A stretch of DNA of 36,066 nucleotides. Source: Methylobacterium ajmalii. Its GTDB lineage: Bacteria > Pseudomonadota > Alphaproteobacteria > Rhizobiales > Beijerinckiaceae. The position numbers were made by a program, and so were the translations under genes. Location: NCBI RefSeq assembly GCF_016613415.1, contig NZ_JACWCT010000136.1:1-36066 (forward strand), in the 5' to 3' direction. Shown piece by piece: positions 8,388-16,882 of this stretch (positions within the stretch are counted from its first letter, which is position 1; every line of letters starts with the position of its first letter). A model generated the notes under the pieces. The model saw only the letters and a list, made by a program, of their open reading frames with translations, ran no database searches and had not been told where the DNA came from.

Positions 8388-9047
8388 TCACTCGTCCCCG
8401 TCGCGGAGCCGGTCGTAGAGGTTGCGTACGATGCCGGCGGTGACGCCCCAGATGTAGCGGTCGCCGAAGGGAATCGCGTAGTAGCGCCGCTGGCGCCCGC
8501 GCCATTCCCGGCTGTGCAGGGCGTGGTTGGCCACGTCCATCAGGAAGGCGAGCGGCACCTCGAAGGCTTCCGCCACCTCGTGCGGGTTGAGCGTCAGGCG
8601 CGCGTCCGGCGCCACCAGCCCGACCACCGGCGTCACCAGGAAGCCGGTGCCCGAGAGGTAGGGGTCGAGGTAGCCGAGCGGCGTCACCGCCGCCGGGTCG
8701 AGGCCGACCTCCTCCTGCGCCTCCCGCAGGGCGGCCGCGAGGGGGGAGGGGTCCGCGGGATCGATCTTGCCGCCGGGAAACGCGATCTGGCCCGAATGGT
8801 CGCGCAGGTGCGGCGAGCGCAGGGTGAACAGCACCGACACGCCGTCGTCGCGCGGCACCACCGGCACCAGCACGGCGGCGCGCCGGGGCGGGCGCGACAG
8901 GGCGGCCTCCAGCACGTCGGGTTCGAGGTCGTGGTCCCCCCGCGGGTTCGCGGTCGAATCCTCCGGGCCCGGCGGCTCGGGCCGCAGGCGGGTGCGGGCC
9001 CTCTCGAGGAAGCGGTCCAGCGCGGTCGGCGCGGCGAGGTCGGTCAC
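8388..9047 (-). CDS. Nudix hydrolase, CoA pyrophosphatase type (NudL-like)
   Basis: 219 residues from a GTG at 9047 that overlaps the DUF1285 stop by four bases. The family hydrolyses CoA and its derivatives to phosphopantetheine and 3',5'-ADP. The segment SGQIAFPGGKIDPADPSPL leads into the Nudix box, with Gly92-Gly93 and REAQEEVG at 108-115; the Glu residues at 109, 112 and 113 are the metal ligands. The conserved upstream block PRRAAVLVPVV is typical of the CoA-pyrophosphatase subgroup (UPF0035). It is a soluble cytoplasmic enzyme. A much longer open frame exists upstream but overlaps DUF1285 and is not protein-like. Confidence 0.9.
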   Translation of the reverse strand: MTDLAAPTALDRFLERARTRLRPEPPGPEDSTANPRGDHDLEPDVLEAALSRPPRRAAVLVPVVPRDDGVSVLFTLRSPHLRDHSGQIAFPGGKIDPADPSPLAAALREAQEEVGLDPAAVTPLGYLDPYLSGTGFLVTPVVGLVAPDARLTLNPHEVAEAFEVPLAFLMDVANHALHSREWRGRQRRYYAIPFGDRYIWGVTAGIVRNLYDRLRDGDE

Positions 9048-9643
9048 GACAGCTCGGTCGATCGCGCGAGGCGGTGGAAGCGCCCGCCGGCGGCAAGGCC
9101 GAACCACCGCTCGCCCGCCTCCTCGCGCTCCTCGCACAGCGCGACGAGGTCGTAGGCCAGCGCCCTCGTGATCCGGGCCCAGAGGCCGTGGCGCACGGCG
9201 ATGTAGGGCTTGAACCCGCCGTCCCGGTCGCGCTCGACCCGCAGCGGGTGGGCGTCGTCCAGGGGCACGACGTCGTCGAGGTTGGTGCGGAACGCGATCA
9301 CCCGGTCCTCGCCCTCGCCCTCCACCGCCATCTCGACCGCCAGGAAGGCCGCGTCCTCGACCTCGATCCCGACCCGCTCGACCGGCGTCACCAGCACGGT
9401 GCGCCCGTCGGGATCGCGGCGCAGGATGGTGGAGAAGAGCTTGACCAGGGCCGGCCGGGTGATCGGGCTGCCGTTGTAGTGCCAGGTCCCGTCGGCGGCG
9501 ATGCGCAGCGGGATCTCGCCGCAATAGTCCGGGTTCCAGCGCTCGACCGGCGGCGGACCGCGCCGGCCCGCCTCCGCGCCGAGCGCCGCGGTCAGTCGTT
9601 CGAGGACCCCGCCGGGCGGGCTGCCGTTCGGATCGTGCGTCAT
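9044..9643 (-). CDS. DUF1285 domain protein
   Basis: 199 residues, start ATG at 9643 with a GAGCGGG element just before it. The conserved opening PPVERWNPDYCGEIPLRIAADGTWHYNG is split here as PPVERWNPDYCGEI and PLRIAADGTWHYNGSPI, a hallmark of DUF1285 (structurally a two-domain beta-rich fold). The LFSTILRRD segment and the GFKPYIAVRHGLWARI segment also match. It is first in the reverse-strand operon with the Nudix, DUF6111 and CCA genes. The biochemical role of the family is not established. Confidence 0.88.
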   Translation of the reverse strand: MTHDPNGSPPGGVLERLTAALGAEAGRRGPPPVERWNPDYCGEIPLRIAADGTWHYNGSPITRPALVKLFSTILRRDPDGRTVLVTPVERVGIEVEDAAFLAVEMAVEGEGEDRVIAFRTNLDDVVPLDDAHPLRVERDRDGGFKPYIAVRHGLWARITRALAYDLVALCEEREEAGERWFGLAAGGRFHRLARSTELS

Positions 9644-9715
9644 CCCGCTCGATATAGCGGACCGGGGCGGGTTGTGTACGGGGACCTGTTGCCGGCCCGC
9701 CGGGTGCCCTGCCGG

Positions 9716-10825
9716 TCAGGGCCGGACCGGTCGGAAGAGTGGAGGGAGGGGAGGCCAGTTCATGAACCAGGACGGGAGGGCGACCACTGGCGCTGCTGAC
9801 CGTGCAGGACTTGTCGAGATCAGCGAGTCGACCGCCATGGCTAGCGGAATCATCGTGTTGGTGCTGTGATGGGCGATCAGCCACGTCTTCGGTTCGTGAC
9901 CCCAGGAGTTCAGGCGGCCGAGGGCGTCGATCCGTCCGAGAAACTGATCGTATGTGGCCTTGGTCCCGTCCTGATTCACCGTGCAGCCGAACGTGACGAC
10001 GGACAGCGTGTCGGTGATCGGCGAAGCGAGCGAGCGGATCGCGTTGGCGATGGCGAGCGCGCCCTTGCTGTGACCGACCACCCGGGTGATGCCGATGTTC
10101 CGCTGCAGGATGGCGTGGAGCGTGTCAGACCCGACGCTGCCTTGCCGGAAGACCGGCGCGGCGGTGTCAGGGTTTTGCTTGCCGTCGGGGAGGCTGGCGA
10201 GGAGATTCCGGCCGACGCCCGCCAGGTGAGGCGCGGCGGCGGCGAGCCATTCCTGGGTCTGGCTCCTGATCCAGTCGTGCAGGCCGAAGCCGAACCAGCC
10301 GCCGAGGGCTTGGTATGCCACATCCGCCAAGCCGTAGCCCGGCACGATAGCCACAACCGGCTCGCCCAGGGCCTTCGAGATTCCCCACGCGAATGCGACC
10401 GAGCCCAGGGCGGAACTGCCGACTCCCGTGAGGGTCACGGTGCGCAGGTCGTCGCGCTTCGTCCCGGCCTCGTTGAGGAACTGGGCGACGTCCCTGTAGG
10501 GCGGATACACGTACGGTGGGTTGGCTGCGTCTACCACGAGGATCGCGCCCTCGGGATTCGTCAGAGCGCTGAGATCGAGATGGGCGATCGCTCGGGCCAT
10601 CTGCGGCGAGGCGCCTACAGCGAGGGCACCCGCACTGCCGATGGGCGTTGTCATGCCGGTCGCGATCTGTTGGCCGCGATCCTGGAGATCTTTGTATAAA
10701 ACGCCGACATCGTAAAAAACAATGTCGAGCGCGGTGTTGCTAAGGCGAAATGTTCGCAGGAACGGCTCGATCGCGGCTTTCTGAGCTTCGTAGATGGACA
10801 AATCGCTGATCGTTGCGGTCGACAT
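9716..10825 (-). CDS. Unrecognised alpha/beta-hydrolase-like protein (lipase-like nucleophile elbow)
   Basis: 369 residues. I do not recognise the family, but residues 244-262 (GITRVVGHSKGALAIANAI) form a classic beta-turn-helix nucleophile elbow with Ser253 in G-H-S-K-G. Later residues give a strand (SVVTFG, about 275-280) and a His pair in WLIAHHSTNT (319-320) that could complete a triad. A second glycine/serine-rich stretch (TGVGSSALGSVAFAWG, 133-148) precedes a Gly/aromatic segment. There is no clear signal peptide, and the C-terminus is proline-rich (NWPPLPPLFRP). The ATG at 10825 is chosen over a GTG at 10846 because AGAGGA lies at a good distance. Base composition is visibly less GC-rich than its neighbours, suggesting recent acquisition. 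It is alone, flanked by a 155-base gap and the DUF1285 operon. Lipase, esterase or a toxin-like effector are all possible. Confidence 0.6.
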   Translation of the reverse strand: MSTATISDLSIYEAQKAAIEPFLRTFRLSNTALDIVFYDVGVLYKDLQDRGQQIATGMTTPIGSAGALAVGASPQMARAIAHLDLSALTNPEGAILVVDAANPPYVYPPYRDVAQFLNEAGTKRDDLRTVTLTGVGSSALGSVAFAWGISKALGEPVVAIVPGYGLADVAYQALGGWFGFGLHDWIRSQTQEWLAAAAPHLAGVGRNLLASLPDGKQNPDTAAPVFRQGSVGSDTLHAILQRNIGITRVVGHSKGALAIANAIRSLASPITDTLSVVTFGCTVNQDGTKATYDQFLGRIDALGRLNSWGHEPKTWLIAHHSTNTMIPLAMAVDSLISTSPARSAAPVVALPSWFMNWPPLPPLFRPVRP

Positions 10826-11001
10826 GCTACATTGTCCTCTTGTCACCTTCGGAAATGAAAAGCAAGAGGTGTGCCAGTCGTCTCAGTAGGTTGCGGGCCT
10901 TCCCGTGCGTTGTCACTACGGTAAGCAGAATGGAAGTCTGATTATTGTCCCGCGACCACCACGATCCGGCTTGACGCCGGCGCTACGATTACGAGCGGGA
11001 C

Positions 11002-11433
11002 TCACTCTGCACCCGCCTGCGGCCGCCGCCGCAGGATCTTCCACACGCCGGTGGCGGTCGCGACGATGCGGCCCTCGCAGCGCGCGTCGCCGCGCAGGAA
11101 GACCAGGCTCTGCGTGCGCTGCACCACCTCGGGCGTCATCGTGATCGTCTCGCCGATCCGTGCGGCGGAGACGAACTGCATCTCGAACTGCACCGTGACG
11201 CAGTTCGCCCCGCCCGCGGCCCGCATGGCGGTGAAGCCCAGCGCCCGGTCGGCGAAGGTCATCGTCATGCCGCCCTGGACCACGCCGATCAGGTTGGCGT
11301 GCCGCGGCTCGGCCCGGAACGCGAAGTGCAGGGTCTCGCCGTCCTCGCGCAGGAGCACCGGGCCGACCAGGGCGAGGAAGCCCGGGTCGTCGAAGGCGCG
11401 CCAGCCGGCCGGGTCGGAATCGGGGGAGCTCAT
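11002..11433 (-). CDS. PaaI-type hot-dog thioesterase family protein
   Basis: 143 residues from the ATG at 11433. The fold signature is the G-V-V-Q-G-G-M-T-M-T-F-A-D-R segment, equivalent to the HGG...D core helix of the 4HBT/PaaI acyl-CoA thioesterases, followed by strands (CVTVQFEMQFVSAARIGETI) and a final VATATGVWKIL strand. The usual His before GG is Gln here. It likely hydrolyses an acyl- or aryl-CoA thioester, substrate unknown. It is divergent from a second hot-dog gene only 91 bases away. Confidence 0.8.
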   Translation of the reverse strand: MSSPDSDPAGWRAFDDPGFLALVGPVLLREDGETLHFAFRAEPRHANLIGVVQGGMTMTFADRALGFTAMRAAGGANCVTVQFEMQFVSAARIGETITMTPEVVQRTQSLVFLRGDARCEGRIVATATGVWKILRRRPQAGAE

Positions 11434-11524
11434 GGACGTCTCGGGGCTCGAGGGCGCTGGACAGCGCGGCCGTGGCCGTGCCTCAACGTCCCTACACAAC
11501 AAGCCGGGGGGAGGCCCAGTGCCC

Positions 11525-11998
11525 GTGACGGACCAGACGCCAGAGGTGCCGATGCACGCCGTTCCCGAGGAGATCGGACGCCGCGTCCGCGCCAGCTTCG
11601 ACAGGCAGGGCCTGATGCGGACCCTCGGGGCGACGCTGGAGGCGGTCTCGCCCGGCGCGGTCGAGATCGCGCTGACGCCCGGTCCCGGGGTGTCGCAGCA
11701 GCACGGCTTCGTCCATGCGGGAGCGGTGAGCGCCATCGCCGACAGCGCGGCGGGCTACGCGGGCCTGACCCTGATGCCCCCCGGCGCCGGGGTGCTGACC
11801 GCGGAGTTCAAGATCAACCTGCTCGCCCCGGCCGCCGGGGAGCGCCTGCGGGCGCGGGGCCGGGTGGTCAAGGCCGGCCGCACCCTGACGCTGGCGCAGG
11901 CCGAGGTCTTCGCCGAGAGCGCAGGCCGCGAGAAGCTCGTCGCGCTGCTCACCGCCACCCTGATGGCCGTGCAGGACCGCGACGGCATCGGCGATTGA
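11525..11998 (+). CDS. PaaI family hot-dog thioesterase
   Basis: 157 residues from a GTG at 11525 (reading M-T-D-Q), ten bases after GGGGGAGG. GTG at 11519 and ATG at 11552 are alternatives; the last would give 148 residues. The core helix reads QQHGFVHAGAVSAIADSAAG with the conserved H-A-G and Asp, and is followed by the beta strands LTAEFKINLLAPAAGERL and ARGRVVKAGRTLTLAQAEV, a typical hot-dog fold. Members hydrolyse phenylacetyl-CoA-like or medium-chain acyl-CoA thioesters. It converges on the cytochrome c gene. Confidence 0.85.
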   Translation: MTDQTPEVPMHAVPEEIGRRVRASFDRQGLMRTLGATLEAVSPGAVEIALTPGPGVSQQHGFVHAGAVSAIADSAAGYAGLTLMPPGAGVLTAEFKINLLAPAAGERLRARGRVVKAGRTLTLAQAEVFAESAGREKLVALLTATLMAVQDRDGIGD

Positions 11999-12002
11999 AA
12001 CG

Positions 12003-12033
12003 AAAAAAGGCCCCGGCGAGCGTCGCCGGGGCC
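12003..12033 (-). terminator. Rho-independent terminator of the cytochrome c gene
   Basis: A perfect 11-base stem (ggccccggcga / tcgccggggcc, 3-base loop) at 12009-12033 is followed on the reverse strand by six T (12008-12003). It lies 10 bases past the cytochrome c stop and separates it from the convergent thioesterase gene. Confidence 0.9.
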
Positions 12034-12043
12034 GGAACGAGCC

Positions 12044-12400
12044 TTACTTCTGGGTCTCGAGGTAGGCTTCCAGGTCCTTGATCTTCTTGTCGTCCTTGAC
12101 GCCGGCGAAGATCATCTTGTTGCCGGGGACCTTGGCCTTCGGGTCCTTGATGTATTCCATGAAGGTGGCCGAATCCCAGGTCAGGCCGGAATTCTTCATC
12201 GCGGCCGAATAGTTGTAGCCCTCGTGGGTGCCGGCCTTGCGGCCGATCAGGCCCTTGAGGTCCGGGCCGACGCCGTTCTTGCCGAAGGCGTGGCAGGCCT
12301 TGCACGTCGCAAAGACCTTCTCGCCGGCTGCGGCGTCCTGCGCCTGGGCGGCAAAGGGGACGAGGACCGCCAGGGCGGCACCGAGGATGAGCTGACGCAT
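12044..12400 (-). CDS. Class I cytochrome c (c2/c550-like), periplasmic
   Basis: 118 residues from the ATG at 12400, preceded by GGAGGGAAC. Residues 1-20 are a signal peptide (MRQLILGAALAVLVPFAAQA), giving a small periplasmic electron carrier. Haem attachment site C33-K-A-C36-H37 and the distal methionine M96 in GNKMIFAG are both present, as are the GPDLKGLIGR and DPKAKVPG landmarks of mitochondrial-type cytochrome c. It is a single gene with its own terminator; it may serve the respiratory chain or periplasmic dehydrogenases. The specific partner is unknown. Confidence 0.93.
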   Translation of the reverse strand: MRQLILGAALAVLVPFAAQAQDAAAGEKVFATCKACHAFGKNGVGPDLKGLIGRKAGTHEGYNYSAAMKNSGLTWDSATFMEYIKDPKAKVPGNKMIFAGVKDDKKIKDLEAYLETQK

Positions 12401-12652
12401 GAGGTTCCCTCCAACGGACGTCGTTCGCGACGGACCTAGGGCATATGGCCCAGCCTGCTGTTTGGACCAGTTAAAAACGCCGGCCCCTCGCTTCGGCTCC
12501 CGTGCGGCGAAAAGAAGCTCTGCCGCGGCAAAGCGCAATCGGACCAAGGTGCGAGGGATGACGACGTCTGGGCGTCGCGATGCCCCTCCGGTAGGGTGGC
12601 GGCGAATGACGGCCCGCGAGACAGGCGCCGACCCGAGCCGAGAGGACACGCC
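12401..12652. promoter_or_regulatory. Divergent promoter region, cytochrome c / GlcD-type oxidase
   Basis: A 252-base gap between two divergent genes must contain both promoters. No strong consensus pair could be assigned. The AT-richer patch around 12440-12480 is the likeliest core for the cytochrome c promoter. The oxidase has GAGAGGAC upstream of its ATG. Confidence 0.4.
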
Positions 12653-14086
12653 ATGACCATCGCCTTCCCGCTCCCCGATCCCGCGATCCTCGCCCGCCGC
12701 GACGCGATCGTGGACGGCCTGCGCGGCCTGGTGGCGCCGGAGGCCCTGGTGACCAGCGAGGACGAGCGCCGCGCCTTCGAGACCGACGGGCTCACCGCCT
12801 ACCGCAAGATGCCGCTCGCCGTGGTGTTGCCCTCGACGACCGAGGAGGTCTCGGCGGTGATGCGCTACTGCCACGAGCAGGGCGTGAAGGTGGTGCCGCG
12901 CGGCGCCGGCACCTCGCTCGCCGGCGGCGCCATCGCGCAGGAGGACGCGGTGATCCTCGGTGTGGCCAAGATGACCCGGGTGCTCGACGTCGATTTCGGG
13001 AACCGCGCCGCCCGGGTCCAGGCCGGCATCACCAACCTCGCCATCAGCGCCGCGGTCGCGCACGAGGGCTTCTTCTACGCCCCCGACCCGTCGAGCCAGC
13101 TCGCCTGCACCATCGCGGGCAACATCGCGATGAACTCGGGCGGGGCCCACTGCCTGAAATACGGCGTCACCACCAACAACCTGATGGGCGTGACCCTGGT
13201 CATGGTCGACGGCACGGTGGTGGAGATCGGCGGCGACCATCTCGATTCCGCCGGCTACGACCTGCTCGGCCTCGTTTGCGGCTCGGAAGGCCAGCTCGGT
13301 ATCGTCACCGAGGCGACGGTCAGGATCCTGCGCGCAGCCGAGGGCGCACGCCCGGCCCTGATGGGCTTCGGCACGGTCGAGGATGCCGGCGCCTGCACGG
13401 CGGCGATCATCGGGGCGGGCATCATCCCGGTGGCGATCGAGTACATGGACCGCGAGGCGATCACGATCTGCGAGGCCTTCGCGCATGCCGGCTACCCGCT
13501 CGATGCCGAGGCGATGCTGATCATCGAGGTCGAGGGCTGCAAGGAGGAGTGCGACGCGATGCTTGACCGCATCGTCGAGATCGCAAAGCCGTTCAACCCG
13601 ACGAGCCTCAAGGTCTCGCAATCCGAGGCCGAGAGCGCCGCGATCTGGAAGGGCCGCAAGTCGGCCTTCGGCGCGACGGGCCGCATCTCGGACTACATCT
13701 GCATGGACGGCACCATCCCGACCGGGCAATTGCCGCGCGTGCTCGAGCGCATCGGCGAGATCACCCAGTCCTACGGGCTGCGCTGCGCCAACGTCTTCCA
13801 TGCCGGCGACGGCAACCTGCACCCCCTGATCCTGTTCGACATCAACACACCCGGCGAGATGGAGAAGGCCGAGGCCGCCGGCGAGGAGATGCTGAAGCTC
13901 TGCGTCGAGGTCGGCGGCTGCCTCACCGGCGAGCACGGCGTCGGCATCGAGAAGCGCGACCTGATGAGCTACCAGTACAACCCGGAGGACCTGCACCAGC
14001 AGATGCGGGTGCGGGCGGTGTTCGATCCGGCCTGGCTGATGAACCCCGCCAAGGTGTTCCCGCTGGAGGGGCGGATCGCCGCGTGA
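12653..14086 (+). CDS. glcD: FAD-linked oxidase, glycolate oxidase GlcD type
   Basis: 477 residues from the ATG at 12653. The FAD-binding type 4 domain shows VVPRGAGTSLAGGA (80-93), SSQLACTIAGNIAMNSGG and YDLLGLVCGSEGQLGIVTEAT. The C-terminal FAD-oxidase domain has the ligand histidines in FHAGDGNLHP (His383) and TGEHGVGIEKRDLM (His428). Members oxidise glycolate or D-2-hydroxyacids; GlcD normally works with GlcE and the iron-sulphur GlcF, but neither gene is adjacent here. Instead the stop overlaps, by four bases (GTGA), the start of a SWIM zinc-finger gene. It may act with distant glcEF genes or be a stand-alone D-lactate or D-2-hydroxyglutarate-type dehydrogenase. Confidence 0.88.
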   Translation: MTIAFPLPDPAILARRDAIVDGLRGLVAPEALVTSEDERRAFETDGLTAYRKMPLAVVLPSTTEEVSAVMRYCHEQGVKVVPRGAGTSLAGGAIAQEDAVILGVAKMTRVLDVDFGNRAARVQAGITNLAISAAVAHEGFFYAPDPSSQLACTIAGNIAMNSGGAHCLKYGVTTNNLMGVTLVMVDGTVVEIGGDHLDSAGYDLLGLVCGSEGQLGIVTEATVRILRAAEGARPALMGFGTVEDAGACTAAIIGAGIIPVAIEYMDREAITICEAFAHAGYPLDAEAMLIIEVEGCKEECDAMLDRIVEIAKPFNPTSLKVSQSEAESAAIWKGRKSAFGATGRISDYICMDGTIPTGQLPRVLERIGEITQSYGLRCANVFHAGDGNLHPLILFDINTPGEMEKAEAAGEEMLKLCVEVGGCLTGEHGVGIEKRDLMSYQYNPEDLHQQMRVRAVFDPAWLMNPAKVFPLEGRIAA

Positions 14087-15858
14087 GGGGCAAGCGGGGC
14101 GGCCAGGCGGGCGCCGCGCCCACTCTGCCGGACGAGGCGACGATCAAGGCGCTCGCCGACCCGAAGGTGTTCGAGCGCGGCCGCGCGGTGCTGCGCTCGG
14201 GCGCCGTCTCCGCCCTCGTGCGGCGGGGCGAGGAACTCACCGCCGCGGTGGCGGGCAGCGAGGATGCGCCCTACCGGGTCGCGATCCGCCTGAAGGACGG
14301 CACCGTTGCCGATCATCGCTGCACCTGCCCTTACGAGTGGGGCGGCGCCTGCAAGCATGTCGTCGCCACCCTGCTCGCCGCCGCCGTGCCCGGCGCCGTG
14401 GCCGAGCGGCCGACCCTGCGCGCCCTCCTCGGCGATCTGCCGCGCGAGGCCCTGGCGGATCTCCTGGTGCGCCGGGCCGCGGCCGATCCCGACCTCGCCG
14501 GCTGGATCGAGGTCGAGATGGCGACGGTCCCGGGCCGGGGCGCCGTCGATCCGGCGCCGGTCGCCGCACAGGCCCGCACCCTCCTCGCCCACCAGGCGCG
14601 GCGCGGCTACTGGGACGACTACGAGGCCCACGGCCCGGCCGACGCCCTGAAGGAGCTGGTCGGCAAGGCGGTGCCGTTCCTGGAGGCCGGCGACGGACGC
14701 AACGCGCTCGCGATCCTGGTGTCGGTGGCCGAGCCGTTCGTCGAGCAGTGGCTCGGCGAGATGGCCGAGACCGACGAGGAGATGGACCTCCTGTTCGACG
14801 ACCTCGGGCGGATGATGGCCGAGGCGGTGCTGACGAGCGATCTCTCGGAGGAGGAGCGCGACGACCTGTTCGAGACGGTCGAGGGCTGGCATGCCGAACT
14901 CGCCGAGTACGGGCCGGAAGGCTTCTCGATCGTCACCGCGGCGCTCGCCGCCGGCTGGGACGCGCCGTGGCTGCGCGCCGTGCTCGCGGGCGAGGCCGGA
15001 GCCGTGCCGCCGCGGGCCGAGCGGGAGTCGGGCCTCGTCGCGGTGCGCCTGAGGGTGCTGGCGGCGGCCGGCCGCACCGATGCCTACCTCGCCCTCGCCC
15101 GGGCCGCCGGGGACGAGGCGGCCTGCGCCGAGATGCTGGTGCGCCTCGGTCGGATCGACGAGGCGGTGGCCCACGCGGTCGAGCGCATCGCCGATCCCGA
15201 CGCGGCCCTCGCCCTCGCCCGCCGCCTGCACGCCGCCGGGCATCCCGATCCGGCGCTCGACGTGGCGCAGGCGGCGTTGCGCCGGGCGGCAGCACCGCGC
15301 GGCGGCCCGGCCCTGTCCCTGGCGCGCTGGCTGCGCGACGAGGCCCATGCGCGCAAGCGCCGCGACCTCGCGCTCACGGCGGCCCGCGCCGCCTTCGCGC
15401 AGGGCCTCACCCTCGCCGATTACGAGTCCGCCCGTACGGTCGCCGGCAAGACGGGCTGGGACCCGGTCCGCGACGACCTCCTGGCCCTCCTCGCCGGGGC
15501 GGATCGCGCGCGCGACCGGATCGCGATCCTGCTGGAGGAGGGGCTGGTCGGCGACGCGATGGCGGCGGCCGAGGCCGGCCGCGACGGTCGGGGCGACGAG
15601 GCGGTGCTCCTGCGCCTCGCCGAGGCGGCGCTCGACCGCGACCCCGCCTGGGTCGTCGACTTCGCCGAGGCGCGGGCAAAACCGCTCCTGACGGAGGGAC
15701 CCGACACCTACGAGCGCGCCGCCGCCTGGCTCGCCCGTGCGAAGCGGGGCTACCTGGCGCAGGGCCGGCAGACGGCGTGGTCCGCGCGGATCGGCGACCT
15801 GGCCGCCGAGAACAAGCGGCGCCACAAGCTCAGGCCGCTCTTGGAGGCGCTGCGCTGA
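14083..15858 (+). CDS. SWIM zinc-finger protein with long helical-repeat C-terminus
   Basis: 591 residues, starting from a GTG at 14083 that overlaps the oxidase stop. The N-terminal 100 residues form a SWIM domain: residues 20-45 give the usual F-x-R-G-x-x-x-x-x-x-G block, and the zinc ligands C80-x-C82-x7-C90-x-H92 lie in the HRCTCPYEWGGACKHVVA segment. The remaining 490 residues are alanine- and leucine-rich helical repeats (TPR/SPA-like, e.g. AYLALARAAGDEAACAEMLV). SWIM domains bind DNA or proteins and similar proteins accompany SNF2 helicases, but no helicase is present here. Role unknown; DNA- or protein-interaction is inferred. Confidence 0.85.
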   Translation: MRGKRGGQAGAAPTLPDEATIKALADPKVFERGRAVLRSGAVSALVRRGEELTAAVAGSEDAPYRVAIRLKDGTVADHRCTCPYEWGGACKHVVATLLAAAVPGAVAERPTLRALLGDLPREALADLLVRRAAADPDLAGWIEVEMATVPGRGAVDPAPVAAQARTLLAHQARRGYWDDYEAHGPADALKELVGKAVPFLEAGDGRNALAILVSVAEPFVEQWLGEMAETDEEMDLLFDDLGRMMAEAVLTSDLSEEERDDLFETVEGWHAELAEYGPEGFSIVTAALAAGWDAPWLRAVLAGEAGAVPPRAERESGLVAVRLRVLAAAGRTDAYLALARAAGDEAACAEMLVRLGRIDEAVAHAVERIADPDAALALARRLHAAGHPDPALDVAQAALRRAAAPRGGPALSLARWLRDEAHARKRRDLALTAARAAFAQGLTLADYESARTVAGKTGWDPVRDDLLALLAGADRARDRIAILLEEGLVGDAMAAAEAGRDGRGDEAVLLRLAEAALDRDPAWVVDFAEARAKPLLTEGPDTYERAAAWLARAKRGYLAQGRQTAWSARIGDLAAENKRRHKLRPLLEALR

Positions 15859-15861
15859 GCC

Positions 15862-16707
15862 TCAGGCCGGCGGCCCGAGCGCCGCGCAGCGGAAGGCGCC
15901 GTAGCCGCCCTGCGCCAGGCGCTCGGCGAGCGCCGGCAGGACGGCGTCGGCCTCCTCGCGCAGGGTCCAGGGCGGGTTGACCACGATGAGGCCGCTGCCG
16001 CTGAGCCGCGCCGGGTCGGGCCGGTGGATCAGGAGGTCGAGGCGCAGGGCGGGCCGGGGCAGGGCGGCATCGAGGGCGGCGGCCATCCGGTCGACCGCGG
16101 CGACGTCCTTGATCGGGTACCAGGCGAGGTAGGTGCCGGTCGCCCATTTCCCTACCGCCTTCAGGAGGTCGCGGCCCAGCCGCTCGATCTCGCCCGGCAC
16201 CTCGTAGGGCGGGTCGATCAGGACGAGGCCGCGGCGCTCCTTCGGGGGGATCAGGGCGGGGAGCGCGGTCCAGCCGTCGAGGGCCAGCACCTTCGTGCGC
16301 GGGTCCTGGTTGTAGCGCCCGTGCAGCACCGCGCCGTCGGCCGGGTGCAGTTCGACGAACACTCCCTGGTCGCCCGGGCGCAGGAACTCGCGGATGATCG
16401 CGGGCGAGCCCGGATAGATCGTGTCGCCGTGGCGCGCCCGGACCGCCGCCACCGCCGCCCGGTAGGGGGCGAGCAGGGCCTCGACCGGGTCCGGGAAGGG
16501 CGCGTCGAGCCGACCGATGCCGTCGTGCCACTCGCCGGTGCGGCCGGCCTCGTCGGTGGTCAGGTCGTAGAAGCCGAGGCCGGCATGGGTGTCGATCGCC
16601 CGGAACGGGGTCGCCTTGCGCTGGAGATGCGCCAGCACCCGCGTCAGCACCCAGTGCTTGAGCACGTCGGCGTGGTTGCCGGCGTGGAAGGCGTGGCGGT
16701 AGTTCAC
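15862..16707 (-). CDS. rlmJ: 23S rRNA (adenine(2030)-N6)-methyltransferase RlmJ
   Basis: 281 residues, matching the E. coli enzyme in length. It starts at a GTG (16707) and reads MNYRHAFHAGNHADVLKHWV, the distinctive family opening. The SAM-binding region includes AIDTHAGLGFYDL, and the catalytic N6-adenine motif is DPPYE (165-169) in GLVLIDPPYEVPGEIE. RlmJ methylates A2030 of 23S rRNA. It is convergent with the SWIM gene, with only three bases between the stops. Confidence 0.95.
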   Translation of the reverse strand: MNYRHAFHAGNHADVLKHWVLTRVLAHLQRKATPFRAIDTHAGLGFYDLTTDEAGRTGEWHDGIGRLDAPFPDPVEALLAPYRAAVAAVRARHGDTIYPGSPAIIREFLRPGDQGVFVELHPADGAVLHGRYNQDPRTKVLALDGWTALPALIPPKERRGLVLIDPPYEVPGEIERLGRDLLKAVGKWATGTYLAWYPIKDVAAVDRMAAALDAALPRPALRLDLLIHRPDPARLSGSGLIVVNPPWTLREEADAVLPALAERLAQGGYGAFRCAALGPPA

Positions 16708-16800
16708 GGTGCTCGGGTCCTCGTCCCGCCGGCGCGGCGGTGCGCGTCCTTACCCCATCGCCCCGGCCGGGGGCGAGGGGGCGGGGCCGTAGCACCCCTC

Positions 16801-16845
16801 GCGCGATCTTCGATCGCGCCTCCCCCTCGGGTGAGGGGAGGCGCG
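16801..16845 (-). terminator. Tandem hairpins after the M20 peptidase gene
   Basis: An 11-base stem (cgcgcctcccc / ggggaggcgcg, 9-base loop) lies at 16815-16845 and overlaps a second perfect 8-base stem (gcgcgatc, ttc loop, gatcgcgc) at 16801-16819. They lie 38 bases past the M20 stop. No T-run follows on the reverse strand, so efficiency as a terminator is uncertain; the style is that of a repeated intergenic palindrome. Confidence 0.45.
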
Positions 16846-16882
16846 CTTTATTTCCGTTCGTGCGAGGCAGGCGGAGACGGGA

